DNA of 64,000 nucleotides from Zoroaster sp. YZ-2022. Lineage: Eukaryota; Echinodermata; Asteroidea; Forcipulatida; Zoroasteridae. A program made the translations under genes and the position numbers. The notes beneath the pieces were generated by a model. The model ran no database searches. It saw only the letters and a list, made by a program, of their open reading frames with translations, and was not told the origin of the DNA. The number at the start of each line of letters is the position of its first letter. The stretch's first letter is position 1. Shown one piece after another: positions 45,429-55,772 of the stretch. The stretch covers positions 10,345,500 to 10,409,499 of the forward strand of contig CM055835.1 in NCBI GenBank assembly GCA_029582265.1. The letters run 5' to 3'.

Positions 45429-46238
45429 TGTAGGGATACCATTACGGTATATCATGGAGGATCAGTCCCCAAATTAATGTGGACTAGTACAGTAACAAAA
45501 TGCAGGACTTGAAGACAATTATAAACTTAACAATCGCAGTTTATTCTTTGATAATCCGGGTAATTAACAGAATCCACGGAGAATAATCAGCACTAAGTTA
45601 TATCATTGTTGACCTAATTCACAGTAGAGACTCAATGTAGAAACCCATGTAGAAAACTCCCAATATAGAAACGAAACCAAGTAGAAACAAACAAAAAAAC
45701 ATTGCCTGGAATGATACATAATAGTAAACGCAAGTAAATACACAGACAACAACATTGGCTACACGAGCACATAATAGCTAATTATACACATGTGAAGCAT
45801 TATACGCAGTCCATGTATGTGATAAACATGTACAGTACATGACTTTGTATGTAAAATCAGACAACGACAAGCGCAAAAGAAAACTACAATTCCTCAAACA
45901 AATCGTGAATATAACAACCAAGAAATACTCACTGGGGGTTCCCTGGATGATGTTCTCCTGTGACGAGGAACATTAAAATCATGGCGAAGCCATGTTCACG
46001 GGTTAAACAAAATATAAATCGAGAGGAAAATACTGGATTGCGTCTGTGTCAATGAACTTCTCGGAAAAGACCGAAAACATGTCAGCAACTGCCCGCGTCA
46101 CCAAAGCCGCCATCTACATATTACTACGCCCAAATGAATAGTCTCAGCATAAACCATCTATCCAGACACAATAATTATAAAGATTAGCCATTACATACGG
46201 TAAAATTATTACATACTTTTTGGGTTATAATAATTATG
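45429..46238 (-). repeat. Direct repeat, upstream copy (5' LTR candidate), cut by gap
   Basis: Second copy of the ~800-bp repeat at 41486-42283. It runs into the 500-N gap right after ATAATTATG, so its outer end is unknown. Confidence 0.75.
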
Positions 46239-46738
46239 NNNNNNNNNNNNNNNNNNNNNNNNNNNNNNNNNNNNNNNNNNNNNNNNNNNNNNNNNNNNNN
46301 NNNNNNNNNNNNNNNNNNNNNNNNNNNNNNNNNNNNNNNNNNNNNNNNNNNNNNNNNNNNNNNNNNNNNNNNNNNNNNNNNNNNNNNNNNNNNNNNNNNN
46401 NNNNNNNNNNNNNNNNNNNNNNNNNNNNNNNNNNNNNNNNNNNNNNNNNNNNNNNNNNNNNNNNNNNNNNNNNNNNNNNNNNNNNNNNNNNNNNNNNNNN
46501 NNNNNNNNNNNNNNNNNNNNNNNNNNNNNNNNNNNNNNNNNNNNNNNNNNNNNNNNNNNNNNNNNNNNNNNNNNNNNNNNNNNNNNNNNNNNNNNNNNNN
46601 NNNNNNNNNNNNNNNNNNNNNNNNNNNNNNNNNNNNNNNNNNNNNNNNNNNNNNNNNNNNNNNNNNNNNNNNNNNNNNNNNNNNNNNNNNNNNNNNNNNN
46701 NNNNNNNNNNNNNNNNNNNNNNNNNNNNNNNNNNNNNN
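46239..46738. other. Assembly gap (500 N)
   Basis: Fixed-size gap adjoining a repeated sequence, a typical place for assembly breaks. Confidence 1.
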
Positions 46739-46749
46739 CTGAATCTTAT

Positions 46750-47412
46750 TCCCACAATGGTCTACAAGTTGGTGACAAGGTGATCCAAGTGATCTTGAAG
46801 GGTATCATTTGTGATGTTCTGCAAAGCTTTGTTAAAGCAACTAAACTTTGTTCTGGTATATTTTCGAAGTTGTGATAAATGTTCACAACGAGGGGTCTGG
46901 CAAGGTAGAATAACGTACCCTGATGTGGTTAACTTGCAGGTCGCACAGACGAGTCCTTCAGAAGTTTCAGGTGCAAGAAGAACATCACCGCGGCGTGTCG
47001 CCATTTCTGGATTTGCCAGTCGACATGGTTAAACAGTTTCCTATAGATTATACAAACCAAGTTTGCTCTTGGTGTAATGAAAAAGATTTGATATCCTGGA
47101 TGAGGGGAACGAGACATAAGAATGTCTGTTTTACAAACAGAACAGATCAGTAGCAGGTCGTGTGTTAGATTTGAAGCAATGTGTCCCTAGTACTTTTGCT
47201 CGTAAGCCAAGGTCGTTAAAGGAGGTGGACAGATGGAAAGCTACAGAATACAGACAGTTTTTGTTGTATACTGGAAAGATTGTTTTGAAAGGAATATTGA
47301 GATCGGATCTTTATGATCATTTCATGATATTCAGTGTTGCAATCAGTATTCTTGCAACCTGTTTAAAAGGAGCAAAAAGGAGAGCACATCAGTATGTTGA
47401 GTGGAGATTGTA
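46750..47412 (+). pseudogene. Decayed transposase-like protein (CACTA/EnSpm-like by recollection)
   Basis: Plus-strand frames show V-I-L-K-G-I-I-C-D, then C-D-K-C-S-Q-R-G-V-W-Q-G-R, R-T-D-E-S-F, L-P-V-D-M-V-K-Q-F-P-I-D-Y, W-M-R-G-T and [18 protein letters not shown]. These end in [10 protein letters not shown]. This series of blocks is familiar from large transposase-like proteins common in aquatic invertebrate and fish genomes, often grouped with CACTA/EnSpm; that grouping is memory, not a search. At least four frame changes show it is dead. The start is lost in the gap. Confidence 0.6.
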
Positions 47413-48366
47413 GGTACAGATGTTTATTTTTTCACTGCTCACATAAGAATGCCAGCAAAGAAACCTACTGTGATAGAGTTGCATTTCCTTCTGAGTTCCT
47501 TAACCAATCAGAAGGAAGTGACCATGGCAACTGGTTCACACCCAGCTAATCAGCTGTATAGGCTACCAGGAGTGCCACAAGTGCACTCTTGGAAACATGG
47601 AAATGGGCACTTGTATTTTTTTTAGAGGGGGGTAGAATTTTCTAACTCCTTTTAACGGGTCTCTGGGAGGGGCATTACACACAGACTGACGCGCAGATAA
47701 CAAAAGTCTACTGTACATGATATGTGTATGTTATAGACTTTTGTTATAAGTTTTAATTAGAAAATACAAGTTCATCGTCGTTGATCTTTATGGGAAGACA
47801 TTCCTTATTGGTCAATCCATGCTCTTTGATTTACAGGCCATGTCGGTGTACTGGACAACATGGTGTAAAGGGCAACATTCTTTTCTATAACATGCAATGC
47901 TTAAACAAATGTAATTTTGCCCAACAACATTCTTTCTCACGATACTAGCCTGCTTGACATCACCCCTGTTGCCTACACAAAAATGGATGTGACAATATTT
48001 CTCGAAATAAATGCAGAAACTGAACAAACCGTCCCCTCTTATCAGCTCGATCCATTCTAATGCTTTCATCTAGCAGTGCATGAGTAATGGTATGTGGTGA
48101 CGCAAGTGATCTGATGAGCAGGAAGGCTTGTTTGGAGACAGCCGACCATGACTCACCAAGTTCTCTTTCTGCAAGTTACCTGAACCCGCCCTGTTGTGCC
48201 CCATCGTATTTCTGGTATTCTTCAGCCGATTTTCATTAAACTTCGTGGGTATGTTCAGTTCTACATGATTTATACAATGAGGTCATAGAAACTTCCATAG
48301 TCACCGTTAGGGGGCGCTGTACCCACTTTGGTAATCGTATTTTCCCATTATTTCCTTAATTTTCAT
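47413..48366. other. No gene recognised
   Basis: Non-coding. Contains a perfect 14-bp inverted repeat at 47697-47710 / 47734-47747 (ATAACAAAAGTCTA) with a 23-nt loop. Confidence 0.4.
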
Positions 48367-48395
48367 AGAGAGCGAGCGAGAGCGAGAGCGAGAGC

Positions 48396-48431
<36 letters not shown>
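48367..48431. repeat. (GA)n microsatellite with GC interruptions
   Basis: Imperfect GA tract (AGCGAG variants at the left) bounding the 3' end of LINE copy A. Confidence 0.95.
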
Positions 48432-48434
<3 letters not shown>

Positions 48435-48989
48435 TTTTGACTTTTCAATGAAAAACTTTATTTTATTTACAAATTTAAAAACAAAGTCAAAATATACAAT
48501 AAAAGAGTAGTGAATAAATACAGATCATTTAACAAATTTGGAAAACAGTAATACATTTTTAAGCAAAATAAAAATGAGCAGATATTCGGTACATGTTATT
48601 GTAGCAATAAACAGTACTAATTTTGAGTGTACAGATACACATTTGGAATAAATAATTAATGAATACATTAACCGATAAGTATAAAGCTCCTCAGAAAAGA
48701 GAAAGAAAGAAGAAATGAGAAAAGAGGAAAGGGTTCCAGTGCGCAGGCGCGGCAACACGTTTTGGCGTGAGCCGAACCCTACCGTGGTTCCCTGGGTGGG
48801 GAGCATTGTCACTGGTGTGGCCTATATCCCACTCCAGCGGCCCCAAAGATAAAAAAGAAAATAAGAGAAGAGAGGAAAATCACAAAGGAGGAGCAAAATA
48901 GTAAATGTTAACTGGTTTAAATAGCCATGTCAGCTTGTCATTAATGATGATGAATGGCTATTTATATTCCATTTTTAAGAAATTCATCA

Positions 48990-51900
48990 TCATTATTGAC
49001 AAGTTAAAAATAGTTGTATTCGAAGATGATTCTGTTTTTGATACGATGTGTGAAAATTAGAAGGGGATCAACAAAATTTGAAGTTCGATAGAGATTGTAG
49101 ATGACAAATTTGCAACTGACGATGAGGAAATTTGATAGGCGCACCGTCTCTCTATTGCGGTCCCTAGCACATGGGATCAAGGCCCAGTAGAGGTCAAAGT
49201 TCAGGAGTAGTTCAGGAAGAAGACGATGGAGAAGACTATGTAGGCAGTTGATTAGAGGTTGGATGGACGGACACGTAATGAAGAGATGGCAGACCGTCCC
49301 CTTGTCTCCGCACCATCCACATGTTGAAGAGATGGCTGGGTTGAGGTGATGTAAAACTTGAAGTGACGGTAGAATGTTGTGCGGAAGTTTTATTGAAGGT
49401 CCCCTTTTTTTTGAAGGGGACTGTAGATACTGTTCCATTGTATTTTTGTATTAGTGTCCAGAACTCAATTTTGATGCCAGTGTGTTGTTTCGATTGCAGG
49501 ATGCGAGTTGAGGTTTGTGTTGATGTTGTAGAGCGCTTTGGATGGTGCGGAGATAGCATTGTCCATGTTGTTGATGATGACGTTGAGGGACGGTCTGGTT
49601 TTTTAAAGGCACATTTGTAGAACGGAGACAGGCGGGTGAAATCCCCTCTCATTGAATAAGGACAGAAACAAGCGGACGAGTGTAGTGTGTATAGAAGAAA
49701 ACTGTTTTTGAAGAAGACGTGAAGATGGAAGACGAGAAGTACTTGAAGAAGAGATGACGTCATTAGGTTGTTTCCAGAATCCAGTGGTGAAGTTGAGGAG
49801 ATCCCTCACCAGGCCGACCCCACGCGTCGAGAGCCGAATTGAGAGGGATGCCCCACCGTCAGTTACATTTTCAATTAAAGGAGTATTTATGGGTAAATTA
49901 AGGACATGGCTGACTGAGTCGTGCATTATTTCTAACCGAGCTCCAGACAACCTCCAGGCACGCATGATCTCACCATAATAGGAAGGCATTCCGTTGTCAA
50001 AAAGCGGATCAGTATTCAAGTAGAAGAGATGGAAGTCATAAGTTAATTTTTTGAAGCGACGAAGGTGATATTCAAGAAATTCAAAAGAGTGGTGAAATTC
50101 ACCTTTTAAGGTAACGAAAATATGAGATAAACGAAAGGTGAGAACCTGTGCCTGGAGGTTAATAAGGCCGAACCCCTTTGTCAGGTTTCTGATACACATT
50201 TGCTCTTTAAGGCGGTGTCTCTTGTTGGACCAGACGAAATCAACCAGCCGCCGTTGAAGTTCACTTTGAAATCGTCTGGCGGAGCGAGTGCCGCCAGACA
50301 ATGAAAGTTGTTTTGATGCGGCCAGCTGGTTACATCAAGACTCTCCCTTTAAACGAAAGGGAGGTCGAGATGCCAGACCAGCTAGCGAGGGTTTTCATGT
50401 AATCGGTTTTTGCTAAAGAATCCATTTTGTTATTGTAAGTTTGGGTATTTTGCGAACTCCAAGGAATGACAGGCCATCGTCATTCCACGAAAAATTAAGC
50501 GGCCGGTCACTTCGTCCGATCCAAGATCCCGCCCACAATCCCCTGGGTTTTTCTCGTATTTAGACGCGCGGCAGAGGCGCGAGCAACAGATTGTAGTGGT
50601 TTTGATCGCGTCAAAAGCCGCGCTCGAGGTGACAAAACAGAGACATCATCTGCATACGCAGACACCGAGCAAGATACGTCAGTTCCAGGCATTCGGAAAC
50701 CGCTGTCCCGACTTCGCCCCTTAGGCGATTTAAGAAAAGGTTCAATAGTGGTTCGAGTACAGCAGTCCCGGAGAGGGCAGCTCTGACGGATGCCCTTCTC
50801 AACAGAGAAGGGGGCCGTCAGAGAACCGCAGATTTTAACTAAACCTCGGAACCGCTGTACAGGATTTTTTATATAGTCGAGGAAACGGTCTCCGAAACCC
50901 ATAGCTCCTGGAAATGTCGAAGAGGTAGTCGCGATCAACTTTATCGAACGCTTTTGCCTGATCGAGGTTGATCACGGCCAAGTGACATCATTTTCATTGG
51001 CATAGTCAATGATGTCCCCTATCAGACCCACGTTGTCACGGATTGAACGTCCAGGAACGCAGTAGTCTGATCCTCACCTACGACGCTGCCAATGCACTTT
51101 TTTAGTCTGTTGGCTAGCAACTTGCAAGGATCTATATATTAAGAAGGAGACTGGCCGCCAATTTGCTATGTCTGCCAGATCCCTTCTTAGGTAAAAGAGT
51201 AATAACCTCTGAACGAACGAGGAAGCCGGTGAGAAAAGAATGATTTAAGACGGAAAGCAGATCGTTTTTAGAATAGGCCAAAAGGGAATTCAAAGGAAAA
51301 GCCGTCCAGGCCGGGCGTTTTATTGTTAGAATAGGCCCACCAGGTTTGATAGAATTCCTCCAGAGACAGAGGACGAGGGGTCTCTGCTCCTAGAGGATCA
51401 AGACGAGGCAGGCCCTTTAAACAGCCACGGGCGCCCTCATCGGTCGAGTTTTAGAATAGAGGTTTTGTAGAAATTAGATACATGATTTTTTTATGATTGA
51501 AATATTTTTTTCTCCAGAATCCAAACGATTCTGGAGATTTGGAGATAGTTTTAGAACGGGATTTAGATTTTCAAGATTAAAAATAAGAAGAGGAGTGCAT
51601 CGACCCCGCTGACATGTTTGAATCTCGACCTGATGAGGGCGCCCTGCGCTCGATTTTTAAGATAGAATTAAGTTTTTCTTTGTTCTAAGAGGACCCTGCC
51701 TGGTCTCCGGTGTGATTTGGCGCAGACTGAAGGTCGTCAATAGTCCGATTTATTTTATAAAGAGCTTCGCGTTTCGGAAGCAATTTTTAGAAAATGTTTG
51801 AGTTATTTTTTATGGGGGATGCCAAAAGTCCCACCAAGAATTTAAATTGGGAAATCGGACTGTTTTTGACGCCATTCCTCCCAGAAACAAGTTATAATTT

Positions 51901-52690
51901 GTTGTATGTTTCATCCTGAAGAAGTGAATTATTAAAAATTAGTAGGCGCTACCCGAAATTAGCCGAGGGTAGTTGAATTTTTAAAGAAATAGCGGAGTGA
52001 TCAGAAAGAGAACAGGGTGTTATTTTGCACGAATGAATAGAGGATAACATATCAGGATGAAGATACAAACGATCTAACCTGGCTTTGGAAACACCACAAT
52101 CCCTGGAAGGGTTATTCCGCAGCCAGGTAAATTGTTGTTTCTGGGGATTCAGTCTACGCCAAACATCACACAGAGAGAGTGCACCTACAGTTTCCATGAG
52201 AGCTGCAGCGACTCTGGATCTTCGCTCGGTGGGCGCGTGCAGACGGTCTAGCGCGGGATTTTCCGTGCAGTTGAAGTCACCTCCGACCACAACGACACCG
52301 TCACTGTCACAAGAGGATAAATGTTTAGAGAAAGAATTAAAGACTTTAAAAGCAAGAGAGTCGGTCTGGGTTACTAAAAAAAATTAAATGTGGAAAAGAG
52401 TTTCATTGGATTTAGTTTTTGTATAAAGAAGATGTCCTGGAAAAATGTTAATATTTGAAATAATTTCTAAATTTTTATTATTAACGAGTGTAGTTACCCC
52501 AGAGCCATAAGAGTTGGAAGGATGAGATAGAGTAAGGTTACAGGCTCCAGCAGGAGCTTATTTCCGTAAGGTTATAAGTCTCCTGCAGGAGCACTATGTC
52601 GGAAAAGGAAAGAAATTTTCAAATAAGCATGTATGGCGGCATTTTGGTTGGCATTGAACAGCCGCCTGTGTTCAGGGAAATCAGTGATAG
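48990..52690 (-). pseudogene. Copy A ORF2: endonuclease and reverse transcriptase
   Basis: ORF2 nicks target DNA and reverse-transcribes the element's RNA. Visible in fragments: L-L-Q-E-T-Y (endonuclease glutamate), G-G-D-F-N-C-T-E, L-S-D-H-S-A-I-S-L (endonuclease end), L-D-Q-A-K-A-F-D (first RT Asp), E-K-G-I-R-Q-S-C-P-L and S-A-Y-A-D-D-V-S-V-L (intact catalytic pair). The C-terminal domain has W-C-G-D-K-G-T-V-C-H-L-F-I-T-C-P, a C-C-H-C zinc motif. Many frameshifts. The conserved C-terminal G-E-L-T-W-L-F seen in copies C and D is absent. Confidence 0.8.
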
Positions 52691-52742
52691 TAATATTAGA
52701 CCAAACTAATCAAGACTCTCATAAAAGAAAAGCAAAAGAAAA

Positions 52743-54433
52743 TCACTTATCTAAAGTCTTGATCAGCTTGGTTACGTTGTTGTAGGCCCTGTTGAGGAGT
52801 GGGTTGCTGCGTAGCGGTTTAAGTTGTTTCACAAGTCCAAGACATTAGCAGTGAATCTCTTGGCCACCCTCGATAGGTTTTTTTTCGATTTTTATGGAGG
52901 CCAAGAAATTCATGAGCTCTTTTAGAAGACAGAGGACCTTTTGTGTTGAAAGGCACTCAGGCACCGCCTCGTCTTCGGTAGTCTGAGTGTCTTCCCACAT
53001 GTCATCTTGGTCGTTCGTCGACGAGGCCGAGGTGGAGACAAGGGAGGATTGTGAGTTAAGGACTTGGTTTAGGACTTGGGTGATGGAAGGGGAGTCGACT
53101 GTCATGGGCATCGCCACCTTCTTCACAAGTTTACGTGGAGGAGTGGGTGTTTTTAGAGGAGTGAGAACTGAAGTATTTGTAGGAGGGGATTGAGGAAGAT
53201 TTTCTTTGATACAACATCAGAAAAAGTCTAGATGGTGGAGGTGGCGATCCCCAGACAGAGCAACCGGGTTTGGATGGGTGTGGATAGGTTGAAGGGCGGA
53301 TGAAGGTTGGGAGCGGGGAAAGGGAGGGTGGAGGGGGAAGGGGAGGATGGGGCCGCGGATGACGAGGGGCCACGGACGGCGCAGGAGCCTCAGACGCCGG
53401 AGAAACCGGCAAAGAAGGCCCCACAGACCCTGCCGAGCCTCCACGAGCGAGCTCTCCTGCCCGGACGAGGGCCCAACCCCTGTTGGCTCCCGCCGGAACG
53501 AGAGGCCGACGTGCTGGGACCCCGCACCAGCACGTGAGGCACTTCCAGTTGAAGCACCCCCGACACCGGCGCGGCATGTCCAGCCTCGCACAGGCGGTTC
53601 CGACAGGGCCCGAGGGCCCCAGAACCCGCAGCGGTCCGAACACCCGAGGGCTCCCCGCACGATCCGCATCCCCACGGAATCCAGCGGACCAGGTTGTTTG
53701 GAGACTTTAGGTGGGTGTTTAGGATCGGCTTTTTGGTTAGTGGGGTTATGGACGAAGGTGGCGGTGGGTTTAAGGATTGGTCTCGTTTTTGTCAATGTCA
53801 TCGGTCCCCTGTTTTCGCAAGCTCGACTAATGTGGCCGTACTCACCGCAGGAGAAGCAGCGTACCGACCTCAGTCGAGAGAAATACACGGTGGTTAGTGC
53901 CCAAATACGAGAAAGTTTATGTTCAGGCGGGAGTGACGTTGGTTTAAGAAGAACATGCACTTGCCGCCTGAACGACATGATATGTGACAAATGTTTTTCC
54001 TTGAAACCAGGGAATTGATCTTACCTGAGACACCACTTTACAGAAGGATGACAGATTGTGTATCAGTACCGTGTTCGGGATCTCTTGCAAACATTGGAAA
54101 GCGTGAACCGGGTGGTTGGCTTGACCAGTGGCGTGAGCTCGATGAAGCTGCCGTCGTAGGTCAGTCCGTTTTCGACCTGCCTCGACGACAGCCCCTCGAG
54201 CTCAAATATACTGCTATACGACCGTTAGAAATTCTGGAAGCAGATAGAACCTGTGTTTGAAATTTCGTTAACCAGTGAGATGAGATATTGACGAACTGAT
54301 ATTGTGTCCAGCTTTCTGAATATATTCCATTGTCCCCGGTAAGTGGGCTGTTACCAGGAACAATGGAATCGCGTTCACCACCCTTGTTCACGCTTGAGTT
54401 AAGCTGAATAGGCCGCTGCGCCTGACTGGTCAT
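52743..54433 (-). pseudogene. Copy A ORF1: RNA-binding protein with zinc knuckle
   Basis: Start chosen at the ATG at 54433 in the ideal context GCCACCATG, shared with copy C. The protein has an N-terminal region (M-T-S-Q-A-Q-R-P), S-S-F-C-K-V-V-S-Q-V, a CCHC knuckle C-F-S-C-G-E-Y-G-H-I-S-R-A-C and a P/S-rich linker. Its C-terminus is L-K-P-L-R-S-N-P ending K-T-L-D-K at the stop 52743. ORF1 proteins coat LINE RNA. About 53345-53690 in the linker is replaced by the GC-rich module found at 4165-4345. Frameshifted. Confidence 0.75.
53345..53690 (-). repeat. GC-rich module inside copy A ORF1
   Basis: Very high GC compared with the rest of ORF1. The part at 53345-53575 is homologous to 4165-4345 in inverted orientation. 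In copy C the same linker position holds instead a proline-rich S-H-I-P repeat. Long open frames on both strands here follow from the GC content. Confidence 0.6.
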
Positions 54434-54638
54434 GGTGGCCAGCCAAAGCACAAAAAACGACCCAAAAATTGAGAAAAATAACCCAGAAATACTCGAAAAC
54501 AGTTAAACCTAACAAACAGAAATTCGCCCTGTATAATGTATACACAGTAAGGGTGAGATTAATATAAAATTTGTAACCGTAGAAAACGTAAATCTCACAA
54601 AATTCTACTGTTTCCTGGAGCTCGTTAAATACACGACC

Positions 54639-54640
<2 letters not shown>

Positions 54641-54682
<42 letters not shown>
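54641..54682. repeat. (GA)n between copies A and B
   Basis: About 20 GA units separating the 5' end of copy A from the 3' end of copy B. Confidence 0.97.
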
Positions 54683-54685
<3 letters not shown>

Positions 54686-55204
54686 TTCAAGGAAAACTTT
54701 ATTTACAAAGCAGAACAATACAACATTACAGAATAGAAAACAATGTTTAACAAAAAATGGTGGTTTCCAATATTACTGTAAAAGTAACAAAACTCTGTAA
54801 ACTTTGTTTAACAAAGGTAATAACAACAATACATTATATAAAGAAAGACAAAAACATTAAAAGATCAAAAGTAAAACGAAATAAACAAAAGGTAAGAGTG
54901 GAAGAAAGGAAGAGAAAGGAAAGGAAAGGAAAGGGATCTCTCTAAAAGTGAGACTGCAAGCACCATGGTGTAAGCAGACTCCCCAAAGCTTCCCGGGGTG
55001 GGGAGCACTGGCATTACTGGTGTGGGTCTTAAACCCACTCCAGCGGCTCCCAAAGAGAAAGAAAAGAAAGGAAAAGGAAAGGAAAGGAAAGAGAGACCCC
55101 ACTCGTGAACAGTGGTAGAGACCTTGCCTCCAATCAGAGAGAGATAGGAGAAGCTGTTCACAAGGTGGGTCGAAGAGGGGAAAGGTGGACCGAGAGGGGT
55201 CAGA
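54683..55204 (-). mobile_element. Tx1-clade LINE, copy B, 3' fragment
   Basis: Starts (3' end) with TTTATTTACAAAG...CTTTTCAAGG in the same arrangement as copies A and D, and contains the 3' UTR block GGGGTGGGGAGCACTGGC...CCCACTCCAGCGGC. No ORF2 sequence: a 5'-truncated insertion of about 0.5 kb. Its 5' edge grades into a GA-rich patch. Confidence 0.75.
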
Positions 55205-55220
55205 CAGAGAGAGAAGAGAG
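55205..55220. repeat. Short GA-rich tract between copies B and C
   Basis: CAGAGAGAGAAGAGAGA; imperfect, shorter than the other boundaries. Confidence 0.7.
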
Positions 55221-55772
55221 ACATTTCAAATATAATCTTTATTTCGAAACATTTTTAAAAACCAAACATTTTTAAAACCAAACATTACAGAAATGACATT
55301 GTATAAATTGTGATAAAATTAAAAACTATGAAAGGCACATTCTTTAAAAATTCCAGCGAAGTAATATGAACAATAATTATTATATAGATGAAAAAAGGAT
55401 TTTTGTTAGAAAGGAAAGTTGGTGTATTATAACAAAAACAATGTTTGAGTAAAATGTACATGATCGAGGTATAAAAATACAAATGGTTTTAGATAAGAAA
55501 TATTGAATAAAAGCAAATATGACTTTTTGTTTAAAACGATGGAGATATAAAATGTTTGGTTTAAAATAAAGGTACATTGAATAGATGAAAGGGCACAGTC
55601 AAAAAACAATAAAACACAAGAAGCGCTTTGTGATTTTTTTACATTTTTTTGGAATAATTTTGTTTGGTTTTTTGGTTTGTTTAATACGAAAAGCGTATAA
55701 AAAAGGCACGTCAATAAATATAGGTAAACATAAAAAACAAACATACAACAGTATATTTATTTTATAATTTTT

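Larger units (their letters stand above)
41486..46238 (-). mobile_element. LTR-type retroelement, non-autonomous or decayed
   Basis: Direct repeats of about 800 bp (41486-42283 and 45429-46238, the second running into the gap) both begin TGTAGGGATACC and are about 97 percent alike by eye, differing by small indels. On the minus strand they end ...CCCTACA. Four bases beyond the upstream copy is a 19-nt serine-tRNA-type primer-binding site. The interior is about 3.1 kb, with a decayed minus-strand coding region (43500-44400) but no reverse transcriptase. The end nearest the gap is not resolved, so target duplication cannot be tested. Confidence 0.55.
48432..54640 (-). mobile_element. Tx1-clade LINE, copy A, near full length (6.2 kb)
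   Basis: The minus-strand element is bounded on both sides by (GA)n/(TC)n (48367-48431 and 54641-54682). Order 5' to 3': 5' end, ORF1 with zinc knuckle, ORF2 with endonuclease and reverse transcriptase, then a 3' UTR ending ATAAAG...TTGAAAAGTC followed by (TC)n. Known Tx1-clade LINEs include families that target microsatellites, (TC)n among them, so insertion within (TC)n is the likely reason for the flanks. The 3' UTR shares a conserved block (GGTGGGGAGCA...CCACTCCAGCGG) with copy B. Both ORFs are broken. Confidence 0.85.

Noticed and set aside
53347..54018. 223-codon + strand ORF, Arg/Pro-rich
   Set aside because: Antisense to LINE ORF1 and open because of GC-rich composition; it shows no domain.
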